From assembly GCA_947629565.1 (NCBI GenBank), contig CANREG010000019.1, positions 1 through 45,671 of the forward strand: DNA of 45,671 nt, written 5' to 3'. Both the position numbers and the translations under genes were made by a program. The first letter of the stretch is position 1; every line of letters begins with the position of its first letter. The notes below the pieces were generated by a model, which saw nothing but the letters and a program-made list of their open reading frames with translations, had not been told where the DNA came from and ran no database searches. The stretch is from an uncultured Lachnospiraceae bacterium (GTDB taxonomy: Bacteria > Bacillota > Clostridia > Lachnospirales > Lachnospiraceae). Shown piece after piece: positions 25,479 to 33,580 of this stretch.

Positions 25479-26026
25479 TTCCTATCCTCTTTCCTGACCG
25501 GGTCCGCCTGCGCCTGTTTTGTTCCGGCAGCAGCCTTCCCTGTCTTTCCCTGTTCCTCTTTATCGGATATCGTCTCAGCCTGCTTTGCTTCTTCCGCCTT
25601 CATGTTAAGCATTTCATACAGCGCCTTTCCCACATTACTGGTCCCCGTGAAGGGAATCACATACTGCTCTTTTTCAATGTAAATCTGGACAAGGGCGTAA
25701 TCCAGATTCGGATTCGGCACCACATACCCCAGATTATCAATCTGCCCGTAATCATATTTTTTCTCGCCCCCATGCAGTTTCAGGGTAAGGGTTTTATCCC
25801 CAAAGACATAGGTGATGTCGTAAGCCTGGGGGCGCAAAGTCTGGCGCAGCAAAATGATTCCATAAGTCAGACAGCCTGCGCACAAAATTGCCGTAATTAC
25901 CATGTTCCGCTGTCCCCGGTTCATCAGCACATCTACAAGCCGCAGTACTGCTACCAGAATAAAGACAAAAGCGGTAACGCGCATGGCAATTCGGTTTGTC
26001 CTGCTTTTTTTCACTGTATGCTCCAT
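25475..26026 (-). CDS. Membrane protein of unknown function between purA and birA
   Basis: I do not recognise this 183-residue protein. A basic N-terminus leads to two membrane helices (about 17-35 and 42-62). Next comes a cytoplasmic beta-rich domain (DITYVFGDKTLTLKLHGGEKKYDYGQIDNLGYV ... QYVIPFTGTSNVGKALYEML) that resembles PH-like bacterial membrane domains. A charged Lys/Glu/Ala-rich tail (about 145-183) completes it. It starts 12 bases after purA and overlaps birA by 4 bases, so translation of the three is probably coupled. Confidence 0.7.
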   Translation of the reverse strand: MEHTVKKSRTNRIAMRVTAFVFILVAVLRLVDVLMNRGQRNMVITAILCAGCLTYGIILLRQTLRPQAYDITYVFGDKTLTLKLHGGEKKYDYGQIDNLGYVVPNPNLDYALVQIYIEKEQYVIPFTGTSNVGKALYEMLNMKAEEAKQAETISDKEEQGKTGKAAAGTKQAQADPVRKEDRK

Positions 26027-26038
26027 AACATTCTTCCT

Positions 26039-27313
26039 TTAACGATAAATGATATCCTTTCTTCCCGGACCATTGGAAACCATGGTAATCGGGAAGCCAA
26101 TCCGTTCTTCAATAAATTCAATGTATTTCCGGCAGTTCTCCGGAAGATCTTCATACCGCGTAATTCCCCGGATATCCGTCTTCCAGCCCGGCAGTTTCTC
26201 CAATACCGGCTTTGCCTTTTCCAGCTTTCCTGTGGTGGGGAAGTCCGTTGTCACCTGTCCGTCAATTTCATAACCCACACAGACCGGAATTTCGTCTAAG
26301 TACCCTAACACATCCAAAACGGTAAACGCCACATCCGTCGTTCCCTGAATCCGGCATCCATACCGGGAGGCCACACAGTCAAACCAGCCCATTCTTCTGG
26401 GCCTGCCCGTCGTAGCGCCGTACTCTCCGCCGTCGCCGCCCCGTTTTCTCAATTCCTCCGCCTCGTCTCCGAATATTTCGCTGACAAAAGCGCCGGCCCC
26501 TACTGCGGAAGAATAAGCTTTTACCACAGTAATAATCTTTTGAATCTCATACGGGGGTATGCCCGCCCCGATAGCGCCGTAGGCCGCCAGAGTGGAAGAG
26601 GAAGTTACCATCGGATATATGCCATGATCCGGATCCTTTAAGGAGCCTAATTGTCCCTCTAACAGGATATTCTTCCCGTCCTGAATCGCCTGATACAGAT
26701 ATGCAGAGACATCACACACATAAGGCTCCACCATTTTCTTATATTCCATAAGAGTATCAAAAAGCGCATCCACCTCCAATAAAGGCTTATGGTATAAATG
26801 CTCTAACAGCACATTTTTCTGTACGATCACCCGCTGTAATTTTTCCTTTAAGGCCGCCTCGTCAAACAGCTCCGCCACCTGAAAACCAATCTTTGCATAT
26901 TTATCAGAATAAAAAGGCGCAATGCCGGACTTGGTGGAACCAAAGGATTTACCGGCCAGTCTCTCCTCCTCATACTCATCAAACAGGATATGATACGGCA
27001 TTACCATCTGCGCCCTGTCAGATACCAAAATTTTGGGCATGGGAACATTTCTGTCCACAATCTCCTGAATCTCCTTAAATAATACGGGAATATTCAGCGC
27101 AACGCCGTTACCGATAATGCTTGTGGTGTGATTGTAAAACACACCGGAAGGCAGCGTGTGCAGCGCAAATTTACCGTAATCGTTCACAATGGTGTGTCCC
27201 GCATTGGCGCCACCCTGAAAACGCACGATAATATCTGCCTCCTTGCTCAGCATATCCGTAATCTTTCCCTTGCCTTCGTCTCCCCAATTCGCTCCTACTA
27301 CTGCTTTGACCAT
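26039..27313 (-). CDS. purA: Adenylosuccinate synthetase
   Basis: PurA joins IMP and aspartate using GTP, the first step from IMP to AMP. The 424-residue protein has GANWGDEGKGKITDML near the start (most relatives have Gln before WGDEGKGK; here it is Asn), RFQGGANAGHTIV, the catalytic region KSGIAPFYSDK, LLEGQLGSLKDPDHGIYPMVTSS and TGRPRRMGWFD. Length is normal. Its leader begins with a CTGCCT/AGGCAG hairpin near the transcript start. The ribosome site GAGAGGG is moderate. Confidence 0.96.
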   Translation of the reverse strand: MVKAVVGANWGDEGKGKITDMLSKEADIIVRFQGGANAGHTIVNDYGKFALHTLPSGVFYNHTTSIIGNGVALNIPVLFKEIQEIVDRNVPMPKILVSDRAQMVMPYHILFDEYEEERLAGKSFGSTKSGIAPFYSDKYAKIGFQVAELFDEAALKEKLQRVIVQKNVLLEHLYHKPLLEVDALFDTLMEYKKMVEPYVCDVSAYLYQAIQDGKNILLEGQLGSLKDPDHGIYPMVTSSSTLAAYGAIGAGIPPYEIQKIITVVKAYSSAVGAGAFVSEIFGDEAEELRKRGGDGGEYGATTGRPRRMGWFDCVASRYGCRIQGTTDVAFTVLDVLGYLDEIPVCVGYEIDGQVTTDFPTTGKLEKAKPVLEKLPGWKTDIRGITRYEDLPENCRKYIEFIEERIGFPITMVSNGPGRKDIIYR

Positions 27314-27371
27314 TTTTGTTTAACCCTCTCTTTTCTTATCAAATTGTCCTGCCTTTTTTCAGGCAGAAAAT

Positions 27372-27400
27372 AGTATACAACATTTTAAGACATAAGTAAA
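27372..27400 (-). promoter_or_regulatory. Probable purA promoter
   Basis: On the minus strand TTTACT (27395-27400) and TATACT (27372-27377) are 17 bases apart. The transcript would start with a small CTGCCT/AGGCAG hairpin (27349-27366). Confidence 0.6.
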
Positions 27401-27463
27401 ATTAATAATTCTAATATGTGCCATAAACATATCTTATATTAAGCAAAAAACGAAAAACCAATC

Positions 27464-27499
27464 AAAAAAGACTCTGTCAAATCACAAAACAGAGTCTTT
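27464..27499 (-). terminator. Intrinsic terminator after the DUF1292-like gene
   Basis: On the minus strand AAAGACTCTGT pairs with ACAGAGTCTTT across an 11-base loop and is followed by a T-run, 24 bases past the stop codon at 27523. Confidence 0.85.
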
Positions 27500-27522
27500 C
27501 CTATGAATGAAGAGAGGACAAA

Positions 27523-27795
27523 TTAAGATGTACGGATATTGTTCTCTATAAATGTCTGAATTAATGTTTTCTCTTTTTCCGTCTCTAACGGATCTAACAG
27601 AATACGACCATTTTCCTTGCCGTAAATGCAGGCGTACAATTCCACATTCTTGCCGGATACCTCATTGGCATTCTCCGCCTCCGTGTAAATCAGATATCTC
27701 CGCCCATTCTCCGGATTCTCTACTACACTGAGTCCAACATAGGTAATCTCCTCGCCGTTCTCATTTACCAGCTTAAATGTATTATTCTGTTCCAT
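27523..27795 (-). CDS. DUF1292-like small protein
   Basis: This 90-residue acidic protein resembles the DUF1292 family (B. subtilis YrzB type) in its beta pattern: ENGEEITYVGLSVVENPENGRRYLIYTEA, VELYACIYGKENGRILLDPLETEKEKTLIQTFIE. The function of the family is unknown. It follows the LysR gene by 37 bases on the same strand and is closed by a strong terminator. The family match is from memory of the pattern and is moderate. Confidence 0.65.
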   Translation of the reverse strand: MEQNNTFKLVNENGEEITYVGLSVVENPENGRRYLIYTEAENANEVSGKNVELYACIYGKENGRILLDPLETEKEKTLIQTFIENNIRTS

Positions 27796-27832
27796 TGTCT
27801 TCTCCTTTACCAGCTATCATTACAGGTTCCAA

Positions 27833-28729
27833 TTAACTCTTAGGTTCTTTCAGCAAAAGCTCCTTTAACCGGAGGGCCGCCACAGGCATAGTCGCGCGCC
27901 GGTCAAAAATCAGGCACATATCCCGCTTGGGAATCTCCCGTGTAAACTTAAGCTGAAACAATTCCCCACTGTCTAAATACTTATCCGCAAAATCCTTCAC
28001 CACGCAGCCAATTCCCAGATTGCGAAGGGCAAACTGTACTATCATATCACTGGTTGCCAGTTCAAATTCCGGTGTAATCTCCACCTGCATCTTCTGTAGA
28101 AAATCATCCACATACCTTCTGGTACTGGTATTCTCCTCCAGACAGATAAAAGGCAGCGCCGTAAGTCGTTCATAGCTGAGACGCTTTCCCTGTAATTCCC
28201 GGAACTTGTCCCCCGCCACAAACACATCCTGTATCTTTCGGACTTTAAAAACATCTAACTGTGTATCAACCTCCAGAGGTCTGGTCACAACCCCGAAGTC
28301 AATTCGTCCCTGGTACAAGTGGTCAATGGTCTGCGGCGTAGGGGCATTTGTCACTGTAACCTTAATCTCAGGATAGAGCTGATAAAACTGTTCTAAAAAG
28401 GGCAGCAGATAAAACTGAAGCGTCATATCGCTGGCGCCGATTCGCACCTCACCATACTCCAGATTCATCATCTTCGCAAGCTGTTCCTCCCCTGCCAGAA
28501 TCGTCTCATAACCCTTACCCACATAAGAATACAGCAAAGTTCCAGCGCGGGTTAAACTGACACCTTTCGCATGTCTGGTAAAGAGCTCAATCCCCAGTTC
28601 CTGCTCGAGCTGCTTGACAGCTTGGGAGACGGCAGGCTGCGATATACAGAGCTTCTTTGCTGCACCAGTTATGCTTCTTGTGGTGGCTACATTGTAGAAA
28701 ATCTTATAGTATTCCAGATTGATATTCAT
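27833..28729 (-). CDS. LysR-family transcriptional regulator
   Basis: The N-terminal winged helix reads LEYYKIFYNVATTRSITGAAKKLCISQPAVSQAVKQLEQELGIELFTRHAKGVSLTRAG, clear LysR family. The rest (about 90-298) is the two-lobed effector domain (VRIGASDMTLQFYLLPFLEQFYQLYPEI...). Length is normal. A 12-bp perfect palindrome ACAATATATTGT sits in the spacer of its own promoter, which suggests self-repression. No divergent target gene is adjacent, so the regulon is unknown. Confidence 0.93.
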   Translation of the reverse strand: MNINLEYYKIFYNVATTRSITGAAKKLCISQPAVSQAVKQLEQELGIELFTRHAKGVSLTRAGTLLYSYVGKGYETILAGEEQLAKMMNLEYGEVRIGASDMTLQFYLLPFLEQFYQLYPEIKVTVTNAPTPQTIDHLYQGRIDFGVVTRPLEVDTQLDVFKVRKIQDVFVAGDKFRELQGKRLSYERLTALPFICLEENTSTRRYVDDFLQKMQVEITPEFELATSDMIVQFALRNLGIGCVVKDFADKYLDSGELFQLKFTREIPKRDMCLIFDRRATMPVAALRLKELLLKEPKS

Positions 28730-28767
28730 ATCATCACTCCTTATAGCTATAGACTCTCTACGCCCTC

Positions 28768-28796
28768 ATTATAATACAATATATTGTGTTTGTACA
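28768..28796 (-). promoter_or_regulatory. Promoter of the LysR gene with internal palindrome
   Basis: On the minus strand TGTACA (28791-28796) and TATAAT (28768-28773) are 17 bases apart. ACAATATATTGT (28776-28787), a perfect palindrome, fills most of the spacer and is a likely autoregulatory site. Confidence 0.55.
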
Positions 28797-28830
28797 CCCC
28801 AAAATTATATTTTCTCACTATTTATAGGTA

Positions 28831-29565
28831 TTATAGCTGTTCAAAGACCTCTCCAATTCGTTCTGTAATCACCAGATCCGCATTTACATCCCGGCTGGTC
28901 TTATCCATATTAATTACTACTAAATGTTTTCCCTTAAAATAATCAATAAATCCCGCTGCCGGATAAACGGCTAAAGAAGTTCCGCCAATAATCAGCACCT
29001 CCGCATTGCGGATATAACTAACCGCCCTCTGCATAACATCCGGATCAAGCCCCTCCTCGTAAAGCACAACATCCGGCTTCACAATACCGCCGCAGGCTTC
29101 GCACTTTGGCACATCCTGACTCTCCATAATATACTGTACCGGATAGGACTTGCCGCAGGACTCGCAATAATTCCTGTGCACGCTGCCGTGAAGCTCCAAA
29201 ACCTCCTTGCTGCCCGCCGCATAATGCAGGCCGTCAATATTCTGCGTAATCACCGCCCGCACCTTCCCCTGCTTTTCCAGCTCCGCCAGCTTTAAATGAG
29301 CGGCATTCGGCTTTGCCTCTAAGGCAATCATCTTGTTGCGGTAAAACTCAAAAAATTCCTTCGTATGCGTCCGGTAAAAGCTATGACTCACCATTACCTC
29401 CGGCGGATATTTATATTTCTGGTTATAAAGTCCGTCCACACTTCTGAAATCCGGAATACCGCTCTCCGTCGAAACGCCTGCGCCGCCAAAAAATACGATA
29501 TTATCGCTTTCCTCTACAATGCGCTTTAACCTGTCAACCTTTTCCTGCGATTCTGCCTGTAACAT
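28831..29565 (-). CDS. Sir2-type NAD-dependent protein deacylase
   Basis: This 244-residue sirtuin removes acyl groups from lysines using NAD. The motifs are complete: GAGVSTESGIPDFRS (NAD binding), TQNIDGLHYAAGS, catalytic LHGSVHRNYC, a zinc knuckle of two Cys-x2-Cys pairs (CESCGK and CEACGG), and VKPDVVLYEEGL. The spacing fits a bacterial CobB-type enzyme. It is the last gene of the run from 33347 and stands 24 bases after the HPr gene, an unusual partner. Deacylase activity is from family knowledge; targets are unknown. Confidence 0.93.
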   Translation of the reverse strand: MLQAESQEKVDRLKRIVEESDNIVFFGGAGVSTESGIPDFRSVDGLYNQKYKYPPEVMVSHSFYRTHTKEFFEFYRNKMIALEAKPNAAHLKLAELEKQGKVRAVITQNIDGLHYAAGSKEVLELHGSVHRNYCESCGKSYPVQYIMESQDVPKCEACGGIVKPDVVLYEEGLDPDVMQRAVSYIRNAEVLIIGGTSLAVYPAAGFIDYFKGKHLVVINMDKTSRDVNADLVITERIGEVFEQL

Positions 29566-29589
29566 ATCATTTCGCCTCCCAAAACTTTC

Positions 29590-29865
29590 TTATCCTGCTT
29601 CCTCTATGCCCACATCCTCCTGTAACATAGTCACAAGAGCCTGCAACGCATCCTCCTCATCCGTCCCGTCACAAATGATTTCAATCTCGTCTCCCTGCTG
29701 CACCCTCGCGGCCAGCACGCCCAATACGCTCTTTCCATTGGCTATGTGATCTCCCTTTTTAATCTGTACTCTGGCCTTGTATTTCAGGCTGATTTCACAC
29801 AGCTTGCCTGCCGGACGCAAATGCAAACCCGAGGGATCGGCAATCACCATCTTATATGTCACCAT
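29590..29865 (-). CDS. HPr-family phosphocarrier protein
   Basis: HPr passes phosphate from enzyme I to sugar-specific PTS enzymes and, when phosphorylated on Ser46, acts in carbon catabolite control. This 91-residue copy has His15 in PSGLHLRPAG and Ser46 in NGKSVLGVLAARV, so both regulatory sites are present. Nothing else of the PTS is nearby. It lies between cdaR (17 bases upstream) and sir2. It may be the main PtsH or a second, specialised copy; the window cannot say which. Confidence 0.9.
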   Translation of the reverse strand: MVTYKMVIADPSGLHLRPAGKLCEISLKYKARVQIKKGDHIANGKSVLGVLAARVQQGDEIEIICDGTDEEDALQALVTMLQEDVGIEEAG

Positions 29866-29882
29866 TCCATCCGCCCCTTTTA

Positions 29883-31112
29883 CTATTCCTCGTCGCTTTT
29901 AATCTCCAGTTCCACCGTCAACGGCTCTAAAATCTCAATCCCTTTCATCTCTCTGAGATTTACAGTAAAGGTGTGTATACCCGGCCCATATCCGGACACA
30001 TCAATACTTGGTATGAGATTCGTTATTTTAAGACTGTCCAGATTCTCCTTAAGTCCCCGAACAGTTAAACTATAGGCCCCTTCGGTCAGGGTATAGGTCA
30101 TTCCCTCCTGCCTGCCTACAATATTAATGTCGTCCTTATCCAGACTCAATGTCTTTTCTAGTACTTTTTCTATCAGAACCTTAATCATAATCTCTTCCGT
30201 ATTATCCGCCAAAGTGATTCCGGTCGGCAGATAATCCGCTATGGCAACAGAGGTTTCCATGTCCTTGCTGCAGCCTGTCACATCCACATCATCAATCAAA
30301 ATCTCCTCTACCTTTGCCAAATCCTCTGCCTCTCCTACCACCACGATACTAGTAGGCTGATAGTCGATGCTGGAAATCGCGTATCCCTCCGCCAAGTCGC
30401 CAGTCGTCTTAACCTTGACTGACAAGGTCTTTGTCTGCATGACTTCTACGGCGATTGCCACTTCCTCAACATCATATTCAAACTTATCGGACGCAATGAC
30501 ATCGCCGTTGTGATTTAAAAATACCGGCGTCCCGTAACCTGTGAGATTGTGATCGGCCCCTGCCACATCCATATCCACAACCACTTCTTCAATGGTATCC
30601 ACAATGCTCTCTGCGCCCGTCACCGTAATCAGATTGGGCGTTGCCGTCTTACTGCGGATGGCATAGCCCTCCGCCACCTCCGAGGTGGTGCGCACAGTAA
30701 TAGGAAGCTGCTTTTCCACCTTATCTTCCACGGCAATCACTACGGAATTATTGGTGTAGGTAATGGTCAAATCTTTTGCAATGTAAGAACTGATCGCCGA
30801 CACTTCCACTGTGACAGCGTCCGTCACAGACATCTTGGATAAATCTGCCACCGCTTTAAAATCCTCGTTGGTCAGATTCTCCACCACACTGCGCCTTCCC
30901 TTAACCACGATATCCATCGTCGTGCCTTCGGGTACTTCATAAACCTTATTCTTTTCGGCAATCGCATTTCCATTAATAAATTCAATCTCAATTCCGGATA
31001 TCTGCTTCGTTGTCTTGTAATCATCCACATTTGCCACAACAATCCAAACGGCAACAGCGATGACAAGGGAGAGTACCTTCAATCCGAAATGATTAAGAAT
31101 TCGATTTTTCAT
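29883..31112 (-). CDS. cdaR: YbbR-repeat protein, CdaA partner CdaR
   Basis: CdaR is a membrane-anchored protein that binds and adjusts the diadenylate cyclase CdaA. After one N-terminal membrane helix (about 7-25: FGLKVLSLVIAVAVWIVV) the rest is a chain of extracytoplasmic YbbR repeats, seen as recurring SxxxxxTTxxLAEGYAIxS units (TVRTTSEVAEGYAIRSKT; VKVKTTGDLAEGYAISSID). I use the ATG at 31110-31112 (409 residues); a TTG three codons upstream is also possible. It overlaps the cdaA end by 20 bases. Confidence 0.9.
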   Translation of the reverse strand: MKNRILNHFGLKVLSLVIAVAVWIVVANVDDYKTTKQISGIEIEFINGNAIAEKNKVYEVPEGTTMDIVVKGRRSVVENLTNEDFKAVADLSKMSVTDAVTVEVSAISSYIAKDLTITYTNNSVVIAVEDKVEKQLPITVRTTSEVAEGYAIRSKTATPNLITVTGAESIVDTIEEVVVDMDVAGADHNLTGYGTPVFLNHNGDVIASDKFEYDVEEVAIAVEVMQTKTLSVKVKTTGDLAEGYAISSIDYQPTSIVVVGEAEDLAKVEEILIDDVDVTGCSKDMETSVAIADYLPTGITLADNTEEIMIKVLIEKVLEKTLSLDKDDINIVGRQEGMTYTLTEGAYSLTVRGLKENLDSLKITNLIPSIDVSGYGPGIHTFTVNLREMKGIEILEPLTVELEIKSDEE

Positions 31113-31968
31113 GTTTACCAAGTCCTTTCCACCATTTCATTTTTTCCCTGATTGTCTCCCGCTTGCCAAGCTCCTCCATTTTGGAAAGAAGCTGGTCTTT
31201 TTGCAGATTCCGATAAAGCACTCCGTTGCACGCAAGGGAAACCGCTCCCGTCTCCTCGGAAACAATAATGGTAATGCTGTCCGACACCTCACTGATTCCT
31301 ATAGCGGCCCTGTGCCTGGTTCCCAGGGATTTGCTGATATCCAGATTATCGGATAAGGGCAGATAACAGGTTGCGCTGACAACGCGGTTATTGCGGATCA
31401 GCACAGCCCCGTCATGCAAAGGCGTGTTATGCTCAAAAATATTAATCAATAACTGGCTGGTAACGACAGCGTCTAAATGAATCCCCGTTCTCTCATATTC
31501 CCCCAACCGTACGTCCTGTTCAATTACAATTAAAGCCCCCGTCTTCTGCTCTCCCATGGAATACGAGGCCTTGACCAGTTCATTTAAAGTTTTCTTTTCC
31601 AGCCGCATACCGTTCTTTGTATCTTCCGTACTGAATATGCCGGAAAGAAACTTCCGCCGTCCCAACTGCTCCAAGGCTCTCCGAAACTCCGGCTGAAAAA
31701 TAACAATCACAGCTATTACGCCAACACTAATGGTATTCTTAAATATCCACAAAATGGTATTAAACTGAAACAACAGGGCAATGCCTGCAAAGAGCAGGAG
31801 CACTAATAAACCCTTGATTAGCATCCATGCCCTGGTCTTTGCAAACCAGTCCATAATGTAATAGACTAAAACGGCAATAATGATAATCTCAATGGCATCT
31901 GTAATTGTAAATCTCGGTATATAGAACCAGTCAAAATAGGTTCTAAGATAATTTGTAATCTGCTCCAA
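31093..31968 (-). CDS. cdaA: Diadenylate cyclase CdaA (c-di-AMP synthase)
   Basis: CdaA makes the second messenger c-di-AMP from two ATP. It has three N-terminal membrane helices (about 20-90) followed by the DisA_N/DAC domain with the catalytic DGAVLIRNNRVVSATCYLPLS motif and LGTRHRAAIGISEVSDSITIIVSEETGAVSL, including the RHR ATP-binding motif. At 291 residues it is close to the usual ~275. The family's glmM, common downstream in Bacillus, is not here; cdaR is. Upstream are two unknown membrane proteins on the same strand. Confidence 0.95.
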   Translation of the reverse strand: MEQITNYLRTYFDWFYIPRFTITDAIEIIIIAVLVYYIMDWFAKTRAWMLIKGLLVLLLFAGIALLFQFNTILWIFKNTISVGVIAVIVIFQPEFRRALEQLGRRKFLSGIFSTEDTKNGMRLEKKTLNELVKASYSMGEQKTGALIVIEQDVRLGEYERTGIHLDAVVTSQLLINIFEHNTPLHDGAVLIRNNRVVSATCYLPLSDNLDISKSLGTRHRAAIGISEVSDSITIIVSEETGAVSLACNGVLYRNLQKDQLLSKMEELGKRETIREKMKWWKGLGKHEKSNS

Positions 31969-31984
31969 TATTTCCCATCTCCAT

Positions 31985-32929
31985 CTAATTATGTGTTTTG
32001 GAATTGATACGCTTCACATTCTTGTTGGACTCCGCCACTGACAGCTTGGGTATGGCCTTCACATAATAATAATATTCATCATCCTCAAACTGCAAAAGCT
32101 CCGTGCGCTGATAATCCACGATTCCCTTTCCAAACTGGCACACCACAGCCAGCACAATCCCTACAAGACTGCCTACGAAAATCGGCGCAATCTCCACCTC
32201 CACGGAAGAAGTAACGCCGCCCACCAAAAACAGCACTACATTCAAAAAGCCCCCCACCACAAAAGCAACAATCCAGGAATTGGAAAAAGAGGCGCGATAA
32301 ATCGCGTAGGTCACTAAAATGACGCAGGCAAATACCACAAAAATCAACAGCATAAGATGATTGTCCACAAGGCTCGTCATTATGTACTGGTATCCCTGCA
32401 CTGTCTCTTCCTCCTCCGCAGCGGCAGAGGCCGAAAGCAGATTCATCAGTTCTCCCAGGCTGATTCCGTAATAATATAAAATCACGCCAAATATCACCGG
32501 TATAATCGCCGCCGGGCCTACGGAAAATCCCAAAATAATCGGCAGCGCATATATGATATGCAGCCGATAACAGAGCGGCACCAACAAAGCAATGATTCCG
32601 GTCTTAGGTGAAAATCTGGCGTACCCAAAGTAGAAAATAAGCATCAGCGCAAGCCCCACCAACGTCGCATCCAAAGACACCTTTGCAGAGTTCAGGATAA
32701 TCATAACGCCGCCGATTCCCGCCATAATTTCCAGTGGTAAAAAGGCACAGATTCCCGATAAAAGAACCACAACCAGTTTGTTCTGCAATATCGGCATATA
32801 ACCGATCTGCGCATTGATATTGCAAAACAGAACCAATGCCAGTATAAATTTTAATATGGGAGTAATGATGTAATCATACCGGCTGCAAAACGCCTTTACA
32901 CTATCCCTAAAAGTCAATAAAGTCGTCAC
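31985..32929 (-). CDS. Polytopic membrane protein of unknown function upstream of cdaA
   Basis: This 314-residue protein has about eight hydrophobic segments (for example FILALVLFCNI, LVVVLLSGICAFLPLEIMAGIGGVMIIL, PIILGFSVGPAAIIPVIFGVILYYYGISL, LMLLIFVVFACVILVTYAIY). It also has an acidic tail with DDEYYYYVKAIPKLSV. I do not recognise a transporter or enzyme motif. It lies 16 bases before cdaA and overlaps the gene upstream by 23 bases, so it is probably made together with the c-di-AMP cyclase. Confidence 0.75.
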   Translation of the reverse strand: MTTLLTFRDSVKAFCSRYDYIITPILKFILALVLFCNINAQIGYMPILQNKLVVVLLSGICAFLPLEIMAGIGGVMIILNSAKVSLDATLVGLALMLIFYFGYARFSPKTGIIALLVPLCYRLHIIYALPIILGFSVGPAAIIPVIFGVILYYYGISLGELMNLLSASAAAEEEETVQGYQYIMTSLVDNHLMLLIFVVFACVILVTYAIYRASFSNSWIVAFVVGGFLNVVLFLVGGVTSSVEVEIAPIFVGSLVGIVLAVVCQFGKGIVDYQRTELLQFEDDEYYYYVKAIPKLSVAESNKNVKRINSKTHN

Positions 32930-33347
32930 CGATTACCACTCCTCCCTTTGCCTTTACTGCCTCTTTGCGGCCTTCCTCCTGCAATTTCTTCAGATGATGA
33001 TTATAGATGATAATATTAGACCGCGCTTTCTCGTAGCGGGCTGCATATACAACTCTCGCCACCAGCCAGTATAAGAGTATCCATGCAGCATAGATCCCCA
33101 ATACCGCAATCAACATTCCCTTGTAATTCATTTTTAATATATTGGCCAGCAGATATTCCAGCTTATAGACTGCTATAAGAGACGCCGCAAGCAAAAAAAC
33201 AATCGTTGCAGACACCACCGTCTTCAGGCAATTCAGCCGGACATAGTCCCCTTTATAAAACTTGTGCATAGGAATCTCCGTCTTGCCCGCATGCTTTTCA
33301 TATATTGCAATTCTGCTCATCAGCTTTACATTCTCTTCCCGAACCAT
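32907..33347 (-). CDS. Small membrane protein of unknown function, first gene of the cdaA operon
   Basis: This 146-residue protein has two membrane helices (about 45-65 and 76-100) between basic cytoplasmic ends; no family is recognised. I use the ATG at 33345-33347 because GGAGGAAGAGA stands before it; the longer frame (from 33440) has no ribosome site. It overlaps the next gene by 23 bases. The C-terminus (KARSNIIIYNHHLKKLQEEGRKEA) looks like a short coiled helix. Confidence 0.7.
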   Translation of the reverse strand: MVREENVKLMSRIAIYEKHAGKTEIPMHKFYKGDYVRLNCLKTVVSATIVFLLAASLIAVYKLEYLLANILKMNYKGMLIAVLGIYAAWILLYWLVARVVYAARYEKARSNIIIYNHHLKKLQEEGRKEAVKAKGGVVIGDDFIDF

Positions 33348-33441
33348 TCTCTTCCTCCTGCCAATACGCTTCCCCGTATCGCATACGTTCCTTAAAATGC
33401 CCGTCCATCTGCAAGGACAAAGCAGGCCATTCTTAAGCATT

Positions 33442-33469
33442 ATTTTACCATATTACGCCATTTTTTCAA
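33442..33469 (-). promoter_or_regulatory. Promoter of the cdaA operon
   Basis: On the minus strand TTGAAA (33464-33469) and TAAAAT (33442-33447) are 16 bases apart, with an extended -10 (TGG before TAAAAT). It lies about 95 bases before the first gene. Confidence 0.6.
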
Positions 33470-33526
33470 GTACTCTTTCAACTCCCGGACCTTAAAATAC
33501 TGCAATCCATTTACTATTATATGAAC

Positions 33527-33555
33527 AAAAGCGGGGATTATGTATAAATCCCCGC
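33527..33555 (-). terminator. Intrinsic terminator after the hybrid-kinase operon
   Basis: On the minus strand GCGGGGATT pairs with AATCCCCGC around a 7-base loop, followed by TTTTGTT, 26 bases past the kinase stop codon. Confidence 0.85.
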
Positions 33556-33580
33556 CGTTCAAACTATAAGCAGTTTCATT

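Noticed and set aside
32604-32825. 73-codon minus-strand frame inside the membrane protein gene
   Set aside because: Out-of-frame shadow of the polytopic membrane protein; no start signal.
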